64,000 nucleotides of DNA. Origin: Parabacteroides distasonis. GTDB lineage: Bacteria > Bacteroidota > Bacteroidia > Bacteroidales > Tannerellaceae. The notes under the pieces were generated by a model. It was not told the origin of the DNA. It was given only the letters and a program-made list of their open reading frames with translations, and made no database searches. Numbering within the stretch: position 1 is the stretch's first letter; the number at the start of each line of letters is the position of its first letter. The DNA is taken from NCBI GenBank assembly GCA_021531775.1, contig JAFBIU010000015.1, forward strand, positions 1 through 64,000. Direction: 5' to 3'. This document shows positions 50,500-58,100 of this stretch, one piece after another. The translations under genes were made by a program, and so were the position numbers.

Positions 50500-51666
50500 A
50501 TGTTAACACAGATCATAAACGGAAAGATTCTTACTCCGCAGGGCTGGCTGAAAGATGGTTCAGTCCTTATACAAGACAACAAGATCTTGGAAGTAACCAA
50601 TTGCGACCTCGCAGTAGTAGGTGCTAAACTGATTGATGCCAAGGGCATGTACATTGTGCCCGGTGGTGTCGAAATCCATGTCCACGGTGGTGGTGGCCGT
50701 GACTTCATGGAAGGTACTGAAGATGCCTTCCGTACAGCGGTTGCTGCACACATGCAACATGGTACGACGAGTATATTCCCCACACTTTCCTCTTCGACAA
50801 TTCCTATGATTCGTGCTGCTGCCGAAACGACTGAAAAACTAATGGCCGAAAAGGACAGTCCTGTGTTGGGATTGCACCTGGAAGGCCATTACTTCAATAT
50901 GAAGATGGCAGGTGGACAGTTGCCTGAAAACATCAAGAATCCGGATCCCGAAGAGTACATTCCGCTGTTGGAAGAGACGCATTGTATCAAGCGTTGGGAT
51001 GCAGCTCCGGAATTGCCGGGTGCCATGCAGTTCGGTAAATACATCACCTCGAAAGGTGTTTTGGCAGCTGTGGGTCATACCCAAGCTGAGTACGAAGATA
51101 TTCTGACGGCTCATGAGGCAGGCTATTCACATGCTACCCATTTCTACAATGCGATGCCGGGATTCCACAAGCGTCGTGAATACAAATATGAAGGTACGGT
51201 CGAGAGTATCTATCTGATCGACGACATGACGGTGGAAGTGGTTGCCGATGGTATCCATGTGCCTCCGACGATTCTGCGTTTGGTGTACAAGATCAAGGGT
51301 GTAGAACGTACCTGCTTGATCACGGATGCATTGGCGTGTGCAGCCAGTGATAGCCAGACTGCATTCGACCCGCGTGTGATCATCGAAGATGGTGTCTGCA
51401 AATTGGCTGACCGTTCTGCCTTGGCCGGTAGTATTGCGACGATGGACCGATTGATCCGTACAATGGTGCAGAAAGCAGAGGTTCCGTTGGCCGATACGAT
51501 CCGCATGATCTCCGAGACACCGGCCCGTATCATGGGCGTAGATGACCGGAAGGGAACCCTCCAGCGTGGCAAGGATGCCGACCTGATGGTACTTGACAAA
51601 GATTTGAATGTGCGTGCCGTTTGGGCCATGGGTAAATTGGTAGAAGGAACAAACAAATTATTCTAA
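50500..51666 (+). CDS. N-acetylglucosamine-6-phosphate deacetylase-like protein, copy 1
   Basis: The 388-aa amidohydrolase is of the NagA type. Ligands present are the His60-x-His62 pair, Glu128, His193 and His214 (HATHFYNAM), with the catalytic Asp in LITDAL. The usual EGPY/EGPF after the Glu reads EGHY, so His130 replaces the conserved Pro. ATG 50500 is used; the upstream extension to 50434 is not conserved with copy 2. It lies 15 bases before copy 2 and forms a nag-like unit with it and the NagB/PIG-L fusion. TTTCTTTG near 50450 is only a poor -7 box. Confidence 0.85.
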   Translation: MLTQIINGKILTPQGWLKDGSVLIQDNKILEVTNCDLAVVGAKLIDAKGMYIVPGGVEIHVHGGGGRDFMEGTEDAFRTAVAAHMQHGTTSIFPTLSSSTIPMIRAAAETTEKLMAEKDSPVLGLHLEGHYFNMKMAGGQLPENIKNPDPEEYIPLLEETHCIKRWDAAPELPGAMQFGKYITSKGVLAAVGHTQAEYEDILTAHEAGYSHATHFYNAMPGFHKRREYKYEGTVESIYLIDDMTVEVVADGIHVPPTILRLVYKIKGVERTCLITDALACAASDSQTAFDPRVIIEDGVCKLADRSALAGSIATMDRLIRTMVQKAEVPLADTIRMISETPARIMGVDDRKGTLQRGKDADLMVLDKDLNVRAVWAMGKLVEGTNKLF

Positions 51667-51681
51667 TTCGTTTTACGGAAT

Positions 51682-52836
51682 ATGCTGACACAAATTATGA
51701 ATGGCCGTATCCTCACGCCACAAGGTTGGTTGGAGGATGGCTCCGTCTTGATTAGTGATGGTAAGATTTTGGAAGTGACCAATAGTGATTTGGCCGTTAT
51801 TGGGGCTAAAGTGGTCGATGCAAAAGGTATGTATATTGTACCTGGTTTTGTGGCGATGAATCTTCATGGCGGTGCGGGACATGACTTTACGGAGTGTACC
51901 GAAGAGGCTTTCCGGTCTATAGTCAGCGTGCATCAACAACATGGTGCTACGACCATTATTCCGACCCTGTCTGCTTCGACAGCCGAGACCATCCTGAAAG
52001 GGGCGGCTCTCTGCGAACAGTTGATGGCCGAGCCGGATAGTCCGGTGTTGGGCTTGCACATTGAAGGTCCCTATCTGAATCCGAAGATGGCGGGACAGCT
52101 CTATACAGATACGATCAAACCGGTGGATCGCGACGAGTATCTGTCGATTCTGAAACAGACCTCTTGTATCAAACGTTGGGACATCAGTCCAGAATTGCCC
52201 GGTGCCCATGAGTTTGCGCAATACATGCATCAGCAGGGCATCTTAGTGGCGGTAACCCATACCGAGGCGGAATATGACGAAATCCGTTCGGCTTTTGCGG
52301 ATGGTTTTACGCATGCTGCTCAGTTCTACAATGCAATGCCGGGATTCCACAAGCGTCGGGAATATAAATACGAGGGAACCGTTGAGAGTGTCTATCTGAC
52401 CGAAGGTATGTCTGTCGAGGTGATTGCCGATGGCAAGCATCTGCCGGGAACCATTCTCCGTTTGGTTTACAAACTGAAAGGGGTGGAAGAGACCTGTCTG
52501 GTAACCGATGCCTTGTCGTATGCTGGTAGTGATATTCAGCCGGCTGCTGGTTCACGGATCATCATCGAAGATGGTGTCTGCAAGTTGGCCGACCACTCTT
52601 CGTTGGCGGGTAGTATTGCAACGATGGACATTTTGGTGCGTACGATGGTGGAGAAGGCGGGTGTTCCGCTGTCTGATGCCGTTCGAATGGCTTCTGAAAC
52701 GCCGGCTCGTCTGTTGCATCTGGACGACCGAAAGGGCTCTTTGGAACGAGGTAAGGATGCCGATGTGGTTCTGCTCGACCGCAATCTGCAAGTACGCTCT
52801 GTCTGGTCACGTGGGCATTTGGTATCTAATGAATGA
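51682..52836 (+). CDS. N-acetylglucosamine-6-phosphate deacetylase-like protein, copy 2
   Basis: The 384-aa paralogue of copy 1 aligns without gaps through at least residue 215, with long identical blocks (for example QFYNAMPGFHKRREYKYEG). It keeps HIEGPYLNP (Glu128, Pro130), His193 and the Asp of LVTDAL. However, His60 is Asn (MNLHGG) and His214, one of the three core metal ligands in E. coli NagA, is Gln (HAAQFYNAM). Metal binding and deacetylase activity are therefore doubtful. It arose by tandem duplication and lies between copy 1 and the NagB/PIG-L gene. Confidence 0.85.
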   Translation: MLTQIMNGRILTPQGWLEDGSVLISDGKILEVTNSDLAVIGAKVVDAKGMYIVPGFVAMNLHGGAGHDFTECTEEAFRSIVSVHQQHGATTIIPTLSASTAETILKGAALCEQLMAEPDSPVLGLHIEGPYLNPKMAGQLYTDTIKPVDRDEYLSILKQTSCIKRWDISPELPGAHEFAQYMHQQGILVAVTHTEAEYDEIRSAFADGFTHAAQFYNAMPGFHKRREYKYEGTVESVYLTEGMSVEVIADGKHLPGTILRLVYKLKGVEETCLVTDALSYAGSDIQPAAGSRIIIEDGVCKLADHSSLAGSIATMDILVRTMVEKAGVPLSDAVRMASETPARLLHLDDRKGSLERGKDADVVLLDRNLQVRSVWSRGHLVSNE

Positions 52837-52869
52837 AATAACACAAATAACTTTTAATACAGAAAGAAT

Positions 52870-54855
52870 ATGAAGACGAATCTTAGTTCACAAATTACGC
52901 TGACACGTATTCCGTTGCGTTATTATCGTCCGGAAAATGCTTTTGAGCACTCGGTGTTGACGCGTTTGGAGAAGATCCCGACAGAGATCTATGAGTCAGC
53001 AGAAGGTGGTTCGTTTGCGATTGCAAAAGAGTTGGCCACCAAGATCCGTTTGAAACAGCTGGCAGGTGAGACCTTCGTATTGGCCTTGCCTGGCGGGCGT
53101 TCTCCGCTGAGTGTATATCGCGAATTGATCCGTATGCACCAGGAAGAGGAGTTGAGTTTCCAGCATGTCGTTGTCTTTGTGGAATATGAGTTTTATCCCT
53201 TGGCATCCGTGGCTTCTGGTAATTTGGCTCGTCTGAAAGAGGAACTTTTTGATCACGTAGATATTAAGCCGGAAAATATTTTCGCACCGGACGGTTGTAT
53301 GGCGAAGGACGATATTCTGGAGTTCTGTCGTCAATATGAGGAGAAGATCCAATCGTTCGGAGGTATTGACTACATGTTGTTAGGCGTCGGATCTGCCAGC
53401 AACATCATGTTCAATGTGGCTGGTACCACCATCAGTTCCCGTACACGTCTGGTTTTGCTGGAGGGTGCTTCCCGCAAGGAGGCCTCCCGTACCTTCCCCT
53501 CTATGGAGAATGTACCGGCAGGTGTCGTGACGATGGGTATTGGTACGATGATGGCTGCCAAGCATGTCATTCTGATGGCTTGGGGTGACGACAAGTCGCA
53601 GATTATTGCACAGACGGTGGAGGGCAAGGTATCGGATGCGATTCCCTCATCCTATCTGCAAGGTCATCCGGATGCCAAAGTGGTGATCGACTTGTCTGCG
53701 GCGTATCAGTTGACCCGTATCAGTCATCCTTGGTTAGTGACCAGTTGCGAATGGGACAATAAGTTGATCCGTCGTGCTATCGTTTGGTTGTGCCAATTGA
53801 CCGGCAAACCGATCCTGAAGTTGACGAACAAGGATTACAGCGATCATGGTCTGGGTGAGTTGTTGGCTCTCTACGGTTCTGCTTACAATGTGAACATCAA
53901 GATCTTCAATGATATTCAGCATACAATCACCGGATGGCCGGGTGGTAAGCCGAATGCGGATGATTCCAATCGTCCGGAACGGGCTACTCCCTATCCGAAG
54001 CGTGTGATCGTCTTCAGTCCGCATCCGGATGATGATGTGATTTCGATGGGTGGAACGCTTCGTCGTCTGTGCGATCAGCACCACGATGTACATGTGGCTT
54101 ACGAGACTTCGGGCAACATTGCGGTGGGTGATGAAGAGGTCATCCGTTACTGTGAATACCTGCGTGACGTATGCGACAAATATAGTCCGGAAAATACAGC
54201 GATCAAGGAAAAAGCAGAAGAGATCATCCGTTACCTGCGTTACGAAAAGGTGGATAATGGGGAACCCGAACGTCGGGATGTGCTCTTTATGAAGGGGACG
54301 ATCCGTCGGGAAGAGGCGCGTCATGCTTGTCGCTATTCGGGCTTGAAAGATGAGAATGTACACTTCTTGGATCTGCCGTTCTATGAAACCGGATTGGTCA
54401 AGAAGAATGATTTGGGTGAGATCGACAAGGATGTGGTCAAGAAACTGCTGTTGGATATCAAACCGGATCAGATGTTTGTGGCCGGCGATTTGGCCGATCC
54501 TCACGGAACGCATAAAGTCTGCTTGGATGCTGTGTTGGCTGCTATCGACGAGGTGAAAGAGGAGGAATGGATGAAGAATTGCCGGGTATGGATGTATCGC
54601 GGTGCTTGGGCAGAATGGGAAATGGACCATATCGAAATGGCTGTTCCGATCAGTCCGGAAGAATTACGTTTCAAACGGAATGCCATTCTGAAACATCAGT
54701 CGCAAGCAGAGAGTGCACCCTTCTTGGGAGATGACGAACGTTTGTTCTGGCAACGTGCTGAGGATCGTAACCGTGCTACTGCGGAATTGTATCGTGCCTT
54801 GGGATTGGCTTCTTACGAGGCTATCGAGGCGTTTGTACAGTATATTCCGCTGTAA
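52870..54855 (+). CDS. NagB-like protein fused to a PIG-L deacetylase domain
   Basis: The 661-aa protein has a glucosamine-6-phosphate deaminase-like domain (residues about 20-300) and a PIG-L/LmbE deacetylase domain (about 375-600). The NagB domain keeps the phosphate loop LALPGGRSPLSVY. It lacks the E. coli catalytic residues: Asp72 aligns with Tyr106 (VVFVEYEFYPL), and Asp141, His143 and Glu148 align with Ala176, Asn178 and Val183 (LLGVGSASNIMFNVAG). The PIG-L domain keeps its zinc ligands His385-Pro-Asp-Asp388 and the HGTH of DPHGTHKVC. Related fusions occur in Bacteroidales, and part of these changes may be common to them. Deacetylation is the only activity the sequence supports. Confidence 0.82.
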   Translation: MKTNLSSQITLTRIPLRYYRPENAFEHSVLTRLEKIPTEIYESAEGGSFAIAKELATKIRLKQLAGETFVLALPGGRSPLSVYRELIRMHQEEELSFQHVVVFVEYEFYPLASVASGNLARLKEELFDHVDIKPENIFAPDGCMAKDDILEFCRQYEEKIQSFGGIDYMLLGVGSASNIMFNVAGTTISSRTRLVLLEGASRKEASRTFPSMENVPAGVVTMGIGTMMAAKHVILMAWGDDKSQIIAQTVEGKVSDAIPSSYLQGHPDAKVVIDLSAAYQLTRISHPWLVTSCEWDNKLIRRAIVWLCQLTGKPILKLTNKDYSDHGLGELLALYGSAYNVNIKIFNDIQHTITGWPGGKPNADDSNRPERATPYPKRVIVFSPHPDDDVISMGGTLRRLCDQHHDVHVAYETSGNIAVGDEEVIRYCEYLRDVCDKYSPENTAIKEKAEEIIRYLRYEKVDNGEPERRDVLFMKGTIRREEARHACRYSGLKDENVHFLDLPFYETGLVKKNDLGEIDKDVVKKLLLDIKPDQMFVAGDLADPHGTHKVCLDAVLAAIDEVKEEEWMKNCRVWMYRGAWAEWEMDHIEMAVPISPEELRFKRNAILKHQSQAESAPFLGDDERLFWQRAEDRNRATAELYRALGLASYEAIEAFVQYIPL

Positions 54856-54889
54856 TTGATTAAGCGTTGTGTAAAAATCGGACAATTTA

Positions 54890-54920
54890 TTTGTATATTT
54901 AAAATAAAGCGCTACCTTTG
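54890..54920 (+). promoter_or_regulatory. promoter TTTG-N19-TACCTTTG of the tRNA gene
   Basis: TTTG at 54890-54893 and TACCTTTG at 54913-54920, 19 bases apart, match the consensus fully. Transcription would start near 54927, about 43 bases before the tRNA. Confidence 0.75.
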
Positions 54921-54969
54921 CACCGCATTTGAAAATCAAATGTGTGACATCAAGTAAAATGGTACAGTG

Positions 54970-55044
54970 CGGGGTGTAGCGCAGTCCGGTTAGCGCACCT
55001 GCTTTGGGAGCAGGGGGTCGATGGTTCGAATCCGTTCACCCCGA
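54970..55044 (+). tRNA. tRNA-Pro (anticodon UGG)
   Basis: The 75-nt gene folds as a standard cloverleaf. The acceptor stem is CGGGGTG/CACCCCG, the anticodon stem CCTGC/GCAGG with loop TTTGGGA gives TGG at positions 34-36, and the T arm contains GGTTCGAATCC. A44 of the 550xx line (55044) is the discriminator base, and CCA is not encoded. It has its own promoter and terminator. No integrase or attachment duplication was found beside it. Confidence 0.95.
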
Positions 55045-55053
55045 CACAAAACA

Positions 55054-55096
55054 AAGGGTTGTAAATCAGTAATTTGATTACAACCCTTCTTTTTTT
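55054..55096 (+). terminator. intrinsic terminator after tRNA-Pro
   Basis: AAGGGTTGTAA (55054-55064) pairs with TTACAACCCTT (55078-55088), an 11-bp stem followed by a T-rich run to 55096. Confidence 0.88.
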
Positions 55097-55137
55097 ATAA
55101 ACCCAACGCATTGTTGCTTTGTTATATTTATAATCAT

Positions 55138-55168
55138 AGTGTAACGAAACTTAATAGTGTCACGAAAC
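55138..55168 (+). repeat. direct repeat AGTGTnACGAAAC at the start of the macroglobulin gene
   Basis: AGTGTAACGAAAC (55138-55150) and AGTGTCACGAAAC (55156-55168) differ by one base and are spaced 18 bases start to start. The second abuts the ATG at 55169. The position suits an operator or a translational control site. Confidence 0.55.
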
Positions 55169-58100
55169 ATGAAAAACAAACTGAATTATGTATCAAGGAT
55201 CTGCATACTCCTTTGTATTTGGTGCTGCATGGTAGGATGTTCAGACCAGAGGCAATCTGCTGATCGATTGCCCTACCACCCGTGTGTCGAAGCGTTCACA
55301 ACGGGGCATATTTCCCGATATGCTCCGATCTATCTGATATTCCAACAACCGGTTGATTCGGTTGCTCAGAAGCAAGTGGCGCAACGGCTCTCCATCCGTC
55401 CTGCTGTGAGAGGCTCTTTCCAATTTGAGAATGACCGTACGGTAGCTTTTTATCCAGCGACCTCGTTGGATCGCAATACGACCTACGAGATAACGGCAGA
55501 CTTGTCCGATTGGTTTGATTTGCAGAATGCAGACCGGAAATTCTCTTTTCGCGTACAGACACGTCCAACCCTGCTGCGTGCCCACTTGCAATCCATGGAA
55601 ATCCATCCCAAACATCCCGGACAATATGATTTTACCTGTGTGTTGTTGACCCCCGATCGGGAGGAACCCGAAACGGTAGAGTCGTTGTTGCAGGTGTCAG
55701 CTCCTGTACAAACGCAATGGAAACATGCAGCTGACGGATTGCGGCATGAATTGCGGTTGGTCGGTGTCCCTGCCCAACCGGAAGAGGGTAAACCGTTGTG
55801 CTTATCCGTGGCTCCTAACAAATGGCGCGTGCCGGAAACCGAGTTACTGACCATCCAAGTGCCTCGGCCAGGTGATTTTCGTATCTACGATGTGAAATAT
55901 GTCCAAGAGCCAGCTCGATATGTGGAGGTGACTTTCACCCAACCCTTGGATGAGTCGCAGGATCTGCGTGGATTGGCACAGTTGCAAGGCAATCAGCAAG
56001 AGACCGTCACCCAGGAGGGGAATCGGTTGCGTCTCTATCCGGATCCAGGCCGCAAAGGGGAGGTGACACTCCTGTTGAGTGAAGCCATTCGGAGTGCTGA
56101 TGGAAACCCGTTGGGCGAACCTGAGAGTCGTCGATTGCTCATCGGGGAGGAGGTCCCGGCTGTTCGATTTGTAGGAAAAGGGGTGTTGATTCCCCAATCT
56201 GATCAACTCTCCATTCCCTTCCAAGCCGTCTATCTGCGAGGTGTCGTGGTACGGGTGATCCGGATTCTGCAACAGAATATGGGCTATTTCTTGCAGGAGA
56301 ATGAGTTGGACAGTTCCAGTTCGTTGACACGGGTAGGGCGATTGGTGGCTCGCAAGACGATTTTCTTGGATGAGTCCGGATTGGATCTGTCGCAATGGAA
56401 TACCTTCTCCATCGATTTGCGCCAATTGATTGAACCGGAACCGGGTGCCGTCTATCGGGTGGAACTCTCGTTTGATCAACGCCTGTCTGCCTATCCCTGT
56501 GGAACAACCGAACTCGTGACCAAAGAGCAGTTGATGGCCGAAGATGCCGTTCGTTTTCAAGCGGAGAGTGATCATTATGATCGGGGAGGCTATTATTATA
56601 ATGTGAACGACGAGGATTGGTCGATTTATCGTTATCAGGAACGGGAGGATCCCTGCAAGCCCAGTTTCTATTTTGGGAAGGTAGAGGCACGCAATGTCTT
56701 GGCCACGGATATTGGTCTCATCGCTCAATCTGTGGATGATCACGCAATGCGCGTCTTGGCGCATCATTTGCGGACAACGGAACCGATGAAAGGTGTGGAG
56801 GTGACAGCTTATAACTATCAGGGGCAATCCTTGGCTCAGGCGGAGACTGATGTACATGGACAGGCCGTTTTACGCTGTACCGCCGGTCAACCGTTTTATC
56901 TCATGGCTGCATGGGATAAACAACGTTCCTACTTACGGGTAGATCCGGGTAGTGCTCGCTCGCTGAGTCTGTTTGATGTGGAAGGAGAGGTGGTGCAACA
57001 GGGGTTGAAAGGCTTTATCTATGGTGAACGGGGCGTCTGGCGGCCTGGTGATACGTTGAACATCGGTTTCATGTTGCTGGATCGGGAACATCGCTTGCCT
57101 GCAAACCATCCGGTGGTCATGGAACTCTACAATCCCTTGGGACAACTGTATGCCCGTCAGACCTGTAGCGACAATGAATTGGGACTGTATGCTTTTCGCT
57201 TGGCCACAGAATCCGATGCACCGACGGGTGCTTGGAACTTGCAGGCTACGGTGGGAGGTACCCATTTCCAGAAACGGGTGCGTATTGAATCGATCAAGCC
57301 CAACCGGCTGAAGATCGGTCTCTCCTTACCGAAATTGTTGGTGAAAGGAGTGCCGCTCAATGGACGGTTGCATGTGGAATGGCTACAAGGTGCGAAGGCC
57401 CGTCAGTTGAAATATGAATTGCAAGGGCTTTTCGTCGCTACACAAACCCACTTTGACTCCTATCCGAACTATGTGTTTGACGATCCGGGACGTTCGTTCA
57501 ACAGTGAAGAGAGTAAGTTGATTCAGGGTACAACCGATGAGGAGGGTGATGCTTCGTTAACCGCTCGTCTGGAGGTAGGGCAAGCTGCACCGGGTATGCT
57601 GTTGGGACAGCTGACGACACGGGTCTATGAAGAGACCGGGGATTTTAGTCTGGATGCGATGCGGGTGCTCTATTCCCCTTACCGTCGCTACATAGGAGTC
57701 CGTTCTCCTCAACAGGGAAGTGAACCGTTAGCGACAGATCAATCACATACATTTGAAGCGGTGGCCGTGGATGAGGCGGGGCTTCCGCAACCGAAAAGCG
57801 AGATTCAGGTAGAGATTTATAAAGTGGATTGGTATTGGTGGTGGAGTTCGGATCGTAGCCAGTTGGCCAATTTTGTATCAGATTCTTACAACAAACCTGT
57901 GAAACAGATGACTTTGTTTACGGATCAGCAGGGCCGGGCTCGATTTGATTTCCAAGTGAACCGCGAAGAGTGGGGTTCCTATTACATTGCGTTGAAGGAT
58001 CCGCAAGGGGGACATCGTACGGGCGTGATGACCTATTTTGATTGGCCAGATTTGGAGGGATGTCGTAACCAGGCTGGTGAATCAGCCGCTCAGATGTTGA

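Noticed and set aside
54970-55044. tRNA-Pro as an integration site of a mobile element
   Set aside because: No integrase, no second copy of the tRNA 3' end and no change of gene character were found on either side.
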